Below the pieces are notes generated by a model, which worked only from the letters and a program-made list of their open reading frames with translations, was not told the origin of the DNA and did no database searches. The translations under genes were made by a program, and so were the position numbers. Below, piece after piece: positions 7,228-14,436 of a stretch of DNA of 41,869 nt; the first letter of the stretch is position 1, and each line of letters opens with the position of its first letter. The DNA comes from Pirellulales bacterium (GTDB lineage Bacteria > Planctomycetota > Planctomycetia > Pirellulales > Thermoguttaceae): contig JADLEL010000172.1 of the NCBI GenBank assembly GCA_020846145.1, positions 1 to 41,869 on the forward strand, read 5' to 3'.

Positions 7228-8445
7228 ATGAGCAACGTACTCCGTCTAGCCATCGTCGATCCCAACGACTCCCAGCGCGAATCGCTGAAGGGGATGCTAT
7301 TGGGCATGGACATGATCTGGCTGGAAGCCGAATGCTCCCGCTATGAGTTTTTTTCCGACGTCGTGGCCCAAACCCATCCCGACATCGGGTTGGTGTGCAT
7401 CGACGCCGATCCGAAAAAGGGTTTGGATTTGGTGCGCAAGATCACGGCCGCTTCGCCCGACTGCGCGATGTTGGTGGTGAGTTCCTCGAGCGACGGCGGC
7501 CAGATTTTGCAGGCGCTCCGCGCCGGGGCGAAGGAATTCCTGACGCAACCGGTGCGGATCGAAGATTTGCTCGGCGCCTTGGGCCGCATCAGCGAACGCC
7601 GCTTCGGCGGCGGCGAAAACAGGCCCCGCGGATGCCAGGTCATCGCCGTGGCGGGCGCGATCGGCGGCGTGGGCACCACCAGCTTGGCCGTCAATCTGGG
7701 CTGCGCGCTGGCGCAGGACGCCAAAAACTCCGTGGCCCTGGTCGATCTCGACATGTGCCTGGGCGACGCCGACGTGTTTCTCGATTCGATTCCCGATTAC
7801 ACCCTGGTCGATGTCGCGCAGAACGTTACCCGGCTCGATTTCACGCTGCTGAAACGCTCGCTCACGAAACACTCCTCCGGCCTGTACTTATTGCCGCGGC
7901 CGGTGCGGTTGGAAGACGTGCATCTGATAACCTCCGACGATTTGCAGCGCGTCATCGGGCTGATGAAGGCCACCTTCACGCACCTCGTGCTGGACCTCTC
8001 CAAAGGCTTTTCGGCCATCGACATGATCGCGTTGGAAATGGCGCACCACATCCTCCTGGTGGCGCAGCTCGACTTGCCCTGCCTGCGGAACGTCGTGCGG
8101 CTGATGATGTCCTTCAACGAAATGGAAGGCTTCGCCGAAAAGGTGAAGATCGTCGTCAATCGGGTGGGCTTGGACAACGGGCACATCACGCAGAAAAAGG
8201 CCGAGGAAACCATCGGCAAGGAAATCTTCTGGCAATTGCCCAACGATTACCGCACGATGATCGAAGCCCGCAACAACGGCGTGCCGCTCCGCGAGCAGGC
8301 GCCCAAGGCGGCGATCGCGCAGGCGATCGCCCAACTCGCCGCCGCTCTCTCCGGCGGCGGCAAGGCCAAAATCCCGGAAAAAAGCGGCAAAAAGTCCGGT
8401 CTCGGCGGACTTTTCAATATCTGGCCGGCGAAGAGCGGGAAATAA
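7228..8445 (+). CDS. tadZ: TadZ/CpaE-like pilus ATPase with receiver-like N-terminus
   Basis: A 405-residue cytoplasmic protein that localises the Tad machine to its site in the cell. The N-terminal part (about 1-125) resembles an atypical response-regulator receiver: LRLAIVDPNDSQRESLKGML and IGLVCIDADP, ending in LRAGAKEFLTQPV. A MinD/ParA-type ATPase follows from about 135, with VAGAIGGVGTTSLAVNLG in the P-loop position and VALVDLDMCLGDADVFLD as the next motif. The P-loop lacks both lysines of the deviant Walker A motif (KGGxxK), as in many CpaE proteins, so ATP hydrolysis may be weak or absent. An upstream in-frame ATG at 7174 lies inside a palindromic repeat, so I prefer the ATG at 7228. 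Confidence 0.9.
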   Translation: MSNVLRLAIVDPNDSQRESLKGMLLGMDMIWLEAECSRYEFFSDVVAQTHPDIGLVCIDADPKKGLDLVRKITAASPDCAMLVVSSSSDGGQILQALRAGAKEFLTQPVRIEDLLGALGRISERRFGGGENRPRGCQVIAVAGAIGGVGTTSLAVNLGCALAQDAKNSVALVDLDMCLGDADVFLDSIPDYTLVDVAQNVTRLDFTLLKRSLTKHSSGLYLLPRPVRLEDVHLITSDDLQRVIGLMKATFTHLVLDLSKGFSAIDMIALEMAHHILLVAQLDLPCLRNVVRLMMSFNEMEGFAEKVKIVVNRVGLDNGHITQKKAEETIGKEIFWQLPNDYRTMIEARNNGVPLREQAPKAAIAQAIAQLAAALSGGGKAKIPEKSGKKSGLGGLFNIWPAKSGK

Positions 8446-8486
8446 TCCCGCGCACATGGAATAAGCGACGGCGGATTTCCCGTGGA

Positions 8487-8963
8487 TTATTTCGATCGGC
8501 GTTTTTTTATCAAGTATTCCCGGAAGGATTCGAGTCGCGGTAAAGATTCGCGGTCTTTTTGCCGGTTGGCGGCCTTTTTACTGGCGATAATATCGTCCAA
8601 GTGGCATACGGGAAATCCCTCGACATCGATATGTCTCTTCCAAGCGTCGTCGAATCGTTCGATGCCATCCGGCGCAAAAATCAAATCCAAATCGAAAGGG
8701 CCGTTTTTCAACTGCACGAAATCCTTGCCTTTGACAATCTCCGCCGTTTGCTCCGCATCGAGATCGAAACCCAACTCGCGCAAGGCCGCAACGAGAGCTT
8801 GGCAATTCAATTCCGAACGCTCGACGAAGAGATCGGCGTCTTGAGTGGTATCGGGAAATCCAAGCAGAATCGCTCCCGATTTGCCGAGAAAAAGATACTT
8901 CACTCCATGCCCGGCGAAACGATCGCGGATCTCTTCCGCTTGACGGTATTCAAACGCGCCCAT
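8487..8963 (-). CDS. Nucleotidyltransferase-fold protein (AbiEii/DUF6036-like)
   Basis: A 158-residue protein with the layout of small nucleotidyltransferases: an N-terminal helix, VKYLFLGKSGAILLGFPDTT, then QDADLFV, where the paired acids of the G-S/G...D-x-D motif are expected, and a third acidic strand FDLDLIFAP. The C-terminal part contains HLDDIIASKKAANRQKDRESL, a typical ending of AbiEii/DUF6036 relatives. Such proteins are often toxin or defence components paired with a small upstream protein. Its start overlaps the end of the upstream small gene by 14 nt. The pair is antisense to the surrounding Tad genes. The family assignment is by motif only. Confidence 0.8.
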   Translation of the reverse strand: MGAFEYRQAEEIRDRFAGHGVKYLFLGKSGAILLGFPDTTQDADLFVERSELNCQALVAALRELGFDLDAEQTAEIVKGKDFVQLKNGPFDLDLIFAPDGIERFDDAWKRHIDVEGFPVCHLDDIIASKKAANRQKDRESLPRLESFREYLIKKRRSK

Positions 8964-9198
8964 AACCCAGCCAATCCGGTATGTTTTCTTCGCACCAACG
9001 CCGGTATTCTTCCATCGTGTCGAATGCGCGAAAGGGCGCGTCGTCGAGTACCGGCTTATAAGTGCGGATGAACGAGTAGCGAAAGCGCTGCGGCAGCGGC
9101 CGCCGCGCGGCGGCTTCGAATTCCTCGAGCCATTCGCGGGGGATATTCGACGGCGAATCCGCTGCTGCCGACTCGGACGTTAATCGATTTTCGATCAT
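8950..9198 (-). CDS. Small hypothetical protein paired with the nucleotidyltransferase
   Basis: An 82-residue hydrophilic protein starting MIENRLTSESAAADSP and rich in Arg, Glu and aromatic residues (RYSFIRTYKPVLDD, EEYRRWCEENIPDWLGYGRV). I do not recognise a family. It precedes and overlaps the nucleotidyltransferase gene, as partner or antitoxin-like proteins often do. The reading frame stays open upstream to 9351, but that part is translated dispersed repeat (9208-9412), so I place the start at ATG 9198. Calling it an antitoxin is an inference from position only. Confidence 0.65.
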   Translation of the reverse strand: MIENRLTSESAAADSPSNIPREWLEEFEAAARRPLPQRFRYSFIRTYKPVLDDAPFRAFDTMEEYRRWCEENIPDWLGYGRV

Positions 9199-9207
9199 AA
9201 TTTGATT

Positions 9208-9412
9208 GTAAGCGTTCACGCCCCGGTCGGGGACTGGTCCATTTTTCGGCGGGATAACGTATATTGCGGACAAACGGTAGGCCGAAAACATGGCCCCGTC
9301 CCCTTCCCGCGGCGCGAGGGGGACAGTCCCATTTTCGCGGCGATTAAGCACTTTTAGAGCACCATAATCTTTTGCGCCGCGAAAATCGGGACAGTCCCCT
9401 GTGAACGGTTAC
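9208..9412 (+). repeat. Dispersed palindromic repeat, copy B (full length)
   Basis: A complete copy of the roughly 205-bp repeat, starting GTAAGCGTTCACG and ending GAACGGTTAC. The left half carries a GGGGACTGGTCC-type palindrome; the right half carries two GGGACAGTCCC cores and TTTTCGCGGCG / CGCCGCGAAAA arms. It abuts the nucleotidyltransferase pair, immediately upstream of its first gene. Confidence 0.92.
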
Positions 9413-9662
9413 ATTTGATTTTAACACATCTCGCGCCGGCAAGCAATCCGCCTGCTACAAGCCGAATAATCCTCCCCTTCGCTGAATTCGGCACCGCCCC
9501 GCGCCTTTTGCTTCGCGGGGAATTCGTAAGCTATGGTTGCATAGGAAAAGCCCGGGGCGCCGCATTGCGCCGCCGCGGTTGCCTGCGTATTAGTCCGGTG
9601 AATTCGCCGTGCGGGGAACTACCGGGCGAAAATCCAGTGAATGATCGCGAATTCGAATTATC
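9413..9662 (+). other. Leader region ahead of cpaF
   Basis: This 250-nt stretch has no gene. It is rich in possible stems: CCCCGCG / CGCGGGG around 9496-9519, GGCGCC repeats near 9558-9575, and a CCGGT / ACCGG pairing around 9597-9626. It could be a structured 5' leader for cpaF and the genes after it. I could not match it to a riboswitch class I know. No strong SD precedes the cpaF ATG. Confidence 0.35.
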
Positions 9663-10982
9663 ATGTCAAAATTAGTTACGCAATCGCGCACCGCCGAGTC
9701 CAAGGAAAACAGTTTCGAGGAGCTTAAGCAGCGGATTCACAACAAGCTCGTCGATAAGCTCGATCTGTCGCGCGTCGGCGAATTGGAAGGCGAAACGCTG
9801 CGCCGCGAAATCCGCCTGGTGGTCGAACATCTCTGCGACAGCGAAGACACGCTCTTGAACCGCAACGAGCGCGAGCGGCTGGTCAACGAGGTGCTCGACG
9901 AAACGTTCGGCCTGGGTCCGCTGGAAATGCTGCTCAAGGACCCGACGGTGAGCGATATCCTCATCAACGGGCCGAAAAACGTGTACATCGAGCGCCGCGG
10001 GAAGATGGAAAAGACGAGCGTGGTCTTCCGCGACAACAACCACCTGATGCAGATCATCGACCGGATCATTTCGAAGGTCGGCCGGCGCGTGGATGAAACC
10101 TGCCCGATGGTCGATGCCCGCATGGCCGACGGCTCGCGGTTCAACGCCATCATTCCGCCGCTGTCGTTGGACGGCGCGTCGGTCTCGATCCGCCGCTTCG
10201 GCGCCAATCCGCTCAAGTTGGAAGACCTGTTGAACTACAAGGCGTTCACGCCGGAGATGGTGATGCTCTTGGAAGGGGCGATCAAGGCCCGCTTGAACAT
10301 CATCATTTCCGGGGGCACCGGCTCCGGGAAAACGACGCTGTTGAACACGCTTTCGAGCTTCATCCCCAACCACGACCGCATCGTCACCATCGAAGACGCG
10401 GCCGAATTGCAGTTGCAGCAGGATCACGTGGTGCGGCTGGAAACCCGCCCGCCGAACATCGAGGGCAAGGGGCAAATCTCGGCCACCGACCTGGTCCGCA
10501 ACGCGCTCCGCATGCGGCCCGAACGAATCATCATCGGCGAATGCCGCGGACCGGAAACGCTCGACATGCTGCAAGCGATGAACACCGGGCACGAAGGCTC
10601 GATGACCACGCTGCACGCCAACTCGCCGCGCGACGCGCTGGCCCGCATGGAAACGATGATCATGATGGCCGGCTTCGAATTGCCGCTGAAAGCCATGCGG
10701 ACGCAGGTCGCCAGCGCGGTCGATTTGATCGTGCAGGCCAGCCGCCTGCAGGGCGGACCGCGCAAAATCACGTACATCACCGAAGTCGTGGGCATGGAAC
10801 AAGACACCGTCGTGATGCAGGATATTTACAAATTCGAGAAGCAAGGCGTCGATGAAAGCGGCCGGGCCTACGGCAAATTCATCGCCACCGGCATCCGGCC
10901 GACGTTCATGCAACGGCTGGAAGCCGCGGGCGTCCGCTTGCCCGCCAGCGCCTTTCGCGAACGCGTGATGATGGAGGATTAA
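9663..10982 (+). CDS. cpaF: Tad secretion ATPase CpaF/TadA
   Basis: A 439-residue cytoplasmic hexameric ATPase of the type II/IV secretion family that powers Flp pilus assembly. The N-terminal domain holds [17 protein letters not shown] and [20 protein letters not shown]. Walker A ([15 protein letters not shown]) is at about 216-230. Then come the Asp box [11 protein letters not shown], the Walker B-like [12 protein letters not shown] at about 288, and the His box [20 protein letters not shown]. All expected motifs are intact and the length is normal. It starts the second part of the Tad locus, after the inserted nucleotidyltransferase pair, and is followed six bases later by tadB. Confidence 0.97.
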   Translation: MSKLVTQSRTAESKENSFEELKQRIHNKLVDKLDLSRVGELEGETLRREIRLVVEHLCDSEDTLLNRNERERLVNEVLDETFGLGPLEMLLKDPTVSDILINGPKNVYIERRGKMEKTSVVFRDNNHLMQIIDRIISKVGRRVDETCPMVDARMADGSRFNAIIPPLSLDGASVSIRRFGANPLKLEDLLNYKAFTPEMVMLLEGAIKARLNIIISGGTGSGKTTLLNTLSSFIPNHDRIVTIEDAAELQLQQDHVVRLETRPPNIEGKGQISATDLVRNALRMRPERIIIGECRGPETLDMLQAMNTGHEGSMTTLHANSPRDALARMETMIMMAGFELPLKAMRTQVASAVDLIVQASRLQGGPRKITYITEVVGMEQDTVVMQDIYKFEKQGVDESGRAYGKFIATGIRPTFMQRLEAAGVRLPASAFRERVMMED

Positions 10983-10988
10983 CGAGCC

Positions 10989-11957
10989 ATGAGCCCCCTG
11001 ATGATAGGTATCGCCGCCTTCGTGGGCGTCGCCGCCCTGGTGATGGGCGCGGTGCTGCTGCTGCGCAATAAACCGACCAGCAAGATCGAGGAACGGCTGG
11101 ATTTGATCACCGGGGCCAACACGCCCGCCGCGCTCAAGGAAGCGCTCTCCAAGCAGAGCGTGCTCACGCAGCCGCTGTTCGACACGCCGGCCTTATTCGA
11201 GCGGTTTTTCGAACGTTTCGGCCGCATCAATCTCCTGTTCGAGCAGGCCGACACCTCGTTGACGATCACGAAACTGCTGATTATCTGCGCGGTCATGGCC
11301 GTGATGGGAGTCTTGGTGGGCGCGATCGTGCGCCTGCATTTCGCGTTTATTCCCCTGGTCGCCCTGGCGATGGGATTTCTTCCGATCGTGTGGCTCATGT
11401 TCCGGCGGAAACGACGCCTGAAACATTTCGCGGCGCAACTGCCCGAAGCCATGGAAATGCTCGCGCGGGCGCTGCGCTCCGGCCAGAGCATGGGCTTCGG
11501 CTTCAACATGGTGGCCGGCGAAATGGGCATGCCCATCGGCAAGGAGTTCAATCGCGTTTTCGAAGAGCAAAACTTGGGCATCCCCTTGGAAGAGAGTCTG
11601 CGAAATATGACCGAACGCATTCCCAACCTGGATTTGAAATTTTTTGTCACCGCCGTGATTTTGCAGCGCCAGACGGGCGGCGACCTGGCCGAAATCCTCG
11701 ACAAGATCGGCGAACTGATCCGCGACCGCTTCCGCATCTGGGGGCAGGTCCAAGCGCTGACCGGCGAAGGACGGCTCTCCGGCGTCGTGCTCTTGGGACT
11801 GCCGTTCCTGCTGTTTTTCACCGTGTATCAACTCAATCCGAAATACCTGATGGTGCTGTTCACCGATCCGATGGGCACGAAAATGCTCGGCATCGCCATC
11901 GTCATGCAGTTGCTCGGCGCCTTGGTGATCCGAAAAATCGTGAATATTAAAGTGTAG
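10989..11957 (+). CDS. tadB: Tad inner-membrane platform protein TadB
   Basis: A 322-residue inner-membrane protein. There is an N-terminal membrane segment (ISAAFVGVAALVMGAVLLL-like), a second hydrophobic pair near 95-137, and a cytoplasmic type II secretion F domain (about 155-280). That domain has ARALRSGQSMGFGFNMVAG, EEQNLGIPLEESLRNM and ILQRQTGGDLAEILDKI, and a C-terminal hydrophobic pair follows. TadB and TadC form the platform on which CpaF acts. GGAGG overlapping the cpaF stop serves as its ribosome site, and only six bases separate the two genes. Confidence 0.95.
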   Translation: MSPLMIGIAAFVGVAALVMGAVLLLRNKPTSKIEERLDLITGANTPAALKEALSKQSVLTQPLFDTPALFERFFERFGRINLLFEQADTSLTITKLLIICAVMAVMGVLVGAIVRLHFAFIPLVALAMGFLPIVWLMFRRKRRLKHFAAQLPEAMEMLARALRSGQSMGFGFNMVAGEMGMPIGKEFNRVFEEQNLGIPLEESLRNMTERIPNLDLKFFVTAVILQRQTGGDLAEILDKIGELIRDRFRIWGQVQALTGEGRLSGVVLLGLPFLLFFTVYQLNPKYLMVLFTDPMGTKMLGIAIVMQLLGALVIRKIVNIKV

Positions 11958-11965
11958 GGGCGTGG

Positions 11966-12063
11966 GAATGCTGAATGCTGAATGATGAGTGATGAGTGAT
12001 GAGTGATGAATTCACCGACCACTAACCACTCTCCACTGCCTACTGCCTACCGCCTACCGCCTA
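11966..12063. repeat. Heptanucleotide repeat element between tadB and tadC
   Basis: Tandem heptamers drift from GAATGCT through AATGATG to GAGTGAT (11966-12011), then CTGCCTA/CCGCCTA heptamers follow (about 12035-12063). The block has the same two-part design as 2746-2872. It fills almost the whole spacer. Confidence 0.85.
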
Positions 12064-12079
12064 CTAAAAAGGTGCCGCC

Positions 12080-13048
12080 GTGTTATTCGCATCCGATTTG
12101 ATCGATTACGAAATGTTGGTTCCACTGGCGATTTTCGGCATGTTCGCCGCGATCGCCTGGTGGGTGCTGGAGCACGTCGCCGTGGGGAAATCGCGGGCGG
12201 TCGAGCGTCTGGACGAATTGAAAACGCCGCGAAAACGCCATCCGACCGAAAGCGCCTTGAAGAGGTCCGATCCGGTCACCAAAATGCTCGAGCGCGCCAC
12301 GCCCGCCCTCGCCAAGCCGCTGCAACCCAAAAACGAATTGGAACTCGGCAAGCTCAAGTCCAAATTGTCCTACGCGGGTTTTCGCGGAGAGGCATCGGGA
12401 AGCATCTTTCTGGGCTTGAAATTCGCCGGGTTGGTCGCCGGATTGATCATCGGCGGCGGTTCGCTGGTCGCGCTGAAGGGCATGAACCAGAAATCGATGA
12501 TGTGGTCGATCGGCATTGCCGGCCTGTTTTTCTATCTGCCCGATCTCGTCGTCTGGTACATGGGAAAGAATCGCAAGCAGTCGATTTTCCTCGCCCTGCC
12601 GGACGCCTTGGACCTCATGGTCGTTTGTGTGGAAGCCGGCTTGGGGCTGGATCAAGCCATGCGCAAGGTGGCCGAGGAAATGAAAACGGCGTATCGCATC
12701 CTCACCGACGAATTCGCGATCTGCAATTTCCAACTGCAGATGGGCCGGCCGCGCACCGAGGTGCTGCACGAACTCGGCGCGCGCACCGGCGTGCCCGACC
12801 TCCGCGCCCTGGCGGCCGTGCTGATCCAGGCCGATAAGTTCGGCTCCAGCGTGGCGCAAGCGCTGCGCACCCAGAGCGACTCGCTGCGCACCCGGCGGCG
12901 TCAACTGGCCGAGGAAAAAGCCGCCAAAACCGCCGTGAAGCTGATCTTCCCGCTCGTGATCTTCATCTTCCCCGGCATCTTCGTCGTGCTGGTCGGTCCT
13001 GCGGCGATCACGATGGTCCGCGAGATGTTCCCCAAGATGACCGGGTAA
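12080..13048 (+). CDS. tadC: Tad inner-membrane platform protein TadC
   Basis: A 322-residue paralogue and partner of TadB. Hydrophobic segments lie near 10-30, 115-135 and 140-160, and a type II secretion F domain at about 175-295: ALPDALDLMVVCVEAGLGLD, QAMRKVAEEM and ALAAVLIQADKFGSSVAQAL. The C-terminal membrane pair is LIFPLVIFIFPGIFVVLVGP. The start codon is GTG, with AAAAAGG about 7 nt upstream; no better ATG is available. It closes the core machinery genes. Confidence 0.94.
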   Translation: MLFASDLIDYEMLVPLAIFGMFAAIAWWVLEHVAVGKSRAVERLDELKTPRKRHPTESALKRSDPVTKMLERATPALAKPLQPKNELELGKLKSKLSYAGFRGEASGSIFLGLKFAGLVAGLIIGGGSLVALKGMNQKSMMWSIGIAGLFFYLPDLVVWYMGKNRKQSIFLALPDALDLMVVCVEAGLGLDQAMRKVAEEMKTAYRILTDEFAICNFQLQMGRPRTEVLHELGARTGVPDLRALAAVLIQADKFGSSVAQALRTQSDSLRTRRRQLAEEKAAKTAVKLIFPLVIFIFPGIFVVLVGPAAITMVREMFPKMTG

Positions 13049-13049
13049 A

Positions 13050-13090
13050 TAAATGATGAATGATAAATGATGAATGATGAATGATGAATG
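13050..13090. repeat. AATGATG heptanucleotide array after tadC
   Basis: About five AATGATG/AATGATA heptamers in tandem begin right after the tadC stop. This is the third array of this type in the Tad locus. The following 240 nt up to 13331 show no clear gene or promoter. Confidence 0.85.
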
Positions 13091-13331
13091 GTTCGATGCG
13101 AGCGGGCCACGCCCGGATGTTGGTCGGAGAGCGCATTGTGTTCGAGGATGTGAATACTATGCGGTTCGGAAATGAGCGTAATTCTCCTTTCGGTTCGGCA
13201 ACGAAATAGCCGATAAATTCGGATAGACCCGTATTGTAGGCAATTAGCCACTTTTTGCACTGAATTGCCGGTGTAAGATTGGTCCGATTGCATAAAGTTT
13301 AACGGCAGAACCCGTCATGGAGGGAAGGAAT

Positions 13332-13895
13332 ATGTCGGCTCGATTACTCCGGTGCGTACTTTTTGCCGTCTTGGCGATGGGAACCCAACCCGTCCAAGCC
13401 GATTGGCTGTGCGATTTCCTGCATAGCATCCCCCAGGACATCAAACGGCGGAATTGCTGGCCGCAGCCGTTCGTCTGCCCCGATCGGCAGGCCGTCCGCG
13501 CGCCGTTCGCCATCGAAGTGGCCAACGGCTGGCGACTGCAAAACCTCTTGGGCGATCATTACTTCGACGCGAACACCGGCGAGCTGACCGAGGCCGGGCG
13601 GCTGAAAGTCCGCTGGATAACGTTCGAGGCGCCTTCCCAGCATCGGGTGATTTACGTGCATGTCGCGGCGACGGCTGAAGAAACCGCCGCCCGCATGAAT
13701 GCGGTTCAATCTTACGCGGCCCAACTCATGCCGCAAGGCGTATTGCCCTCGATTTTCGAAAGCCGAATTTCCGACGACGGTTCGCCTGCCGATCAGGTCG
13801 AGGCGATCAGCCGAAAATTTCAAGCGACCACGCCTCCCCCTCGCTTGCCGCCCAAAGATTCCGGCGGAGGAAGCGGCAGCAGCGGAACTCAGTAA
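13332..13895 (+). CDS. Secreted hypothetical protein in the Tad locus
   Basis: A 187-residue protein with a clear signal peptide (about 1-22, LLRCVLFAVLAMGTQPVQA) and a mature part starting DWLCDFLHSIPQDIKRRNCW. The middle carries EVANGWRLQNLLGDHYFDAN, followed by a strand-helix region (QHRVIYVHVAATAEETAARM). A Pro/Ser/Gly-rich tail ends the chain. I do not recognise a named family. The start at ATG 13332 is preferred over 13317 because GGAGGGAAGG immediately precedes it. Its position between tadC and the TPR gene suggests a periplasmic accessory of the pilus. Confidence 0.78.
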   Translation: MSARLLRCVLFAVLAMGTQPVQADWLCDFLHSIPQDIKRRNCWPQPFVCPDRQAVRAPFAIEVANGWRLQNLLGDHYFDANTGELTEAGRLKVRWITFEAPSQHRVIYVHVAATAEETAARMNAVQSYAAQLMPQGVLPSIFESRISDDGSPADQVEAISRKFQATTPPPRLPPKDSGGGSGSSGTQ

Positions 13896-13917
13896 TTCTG
13901 TGGGAATGATCGGCGAC

Positions 13918-13943
13918 CATCGGGGGGAGGAATCCCCCCGATG
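13918..13943 (+). terminator. Hairpin terminator after the secreted protein gene
   Basis: A perfect 10-bp stem (CATCGGGGGG / CCCCCCGATG) with a six-base loop starts about 20 nt after the stop codon. The following sequence is only moderately T-rich (CCGTTTCTTGG), so termination may be partial. Confidence 0.65.
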
Positions 13944-14024
13944 CCGTTTCTTGGGGTAGATATTACCGCTGATCCAGAATGTCCGATCTTGCCCAATTTG
14001 CTTTTTTCAAACTATTTAGCCGGG

Positions 14025-14115
14025 ATTATTCATAAACATCGTAGATGCGGCATCCTGCCGCATTTTAGGCAAAAGCGGCAAGATGCCGCTTCTACAAATC
14101 GCTTTTATGAATAAT
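14025..14115. repeat. Nested palindromic element
   Basis: Outer arms ATTATTCATAAA and TTTATGAATAAT enclose inner arms in which GTAGATGCGGCATCTTGCCGC-like sequences pair imperfectly. The inner arms themselves contain short GCGGCA/TGCCGC palindromes. The design suggests a small non-autonomous mobile or REP-like element. No transposase is present. Confidence 0.75.
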
Positions 14116-14137
14116 GCGGGTTAGCGGAATGAATCCA

Positions 14138-14265
14138 GTGTAAGGGAAGGAGAAATGGGAAAATGGGTAAAGGGAAAATCAGTTTACTTTATCGAGTGAT
14201 TTCAGCGGAAGGCGTAAAATCAATAGTTTTCCTTTTTTCCCCTTCTCCATTTTTCCTCATTACAC
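14138..14265. repeat. Inverted-repeat element GTGTAAG...CATTACAC, copy 1
   Basis: Purine-rich left arm (GTGTAAGGGAAGGAGAAATG) and pyrimidine-rich right arm (CTTCTCCATTTTTCCTCATT and ACAC) are roughly complementary over some 45 nt. The right end continues TATGTATTGCTTCA. A clear relative is at 27121-27226 with matching flank ATGTATTACTTCA. The remaining sequence up to 14436 shows no gene. Confidence 0.8.
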
Positions 14266-14436
14266 TATGTATTGCTTCATTCGATTGAAATGTGGCACTT
14301 CTATTCAAAGTTCACTTCGTTAAGAGCGTTAAATCTCATTTATTCCCTTAATTCGGCTTTACCCGAACTGTATTTTTGGCCGATCTGATAAACGAGGGTG
14401 CGCAAACGGGGCAACTTTTTCACGAGGAGCCAAGTG

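Noticed and set aside
9413..9662. Cobalamin-type riboswitch ahead of cpaF
   Set aside because: CCGGTGAA resembles part of the consensus, but the other conserved blocks are missing and the order does not fit.
14290..14310. Sigma-54 promoter (GTGGCACTTCTATTCA)
   Set aside because: The -24-like half is good, but the invariant GC of the -12 element is missing.
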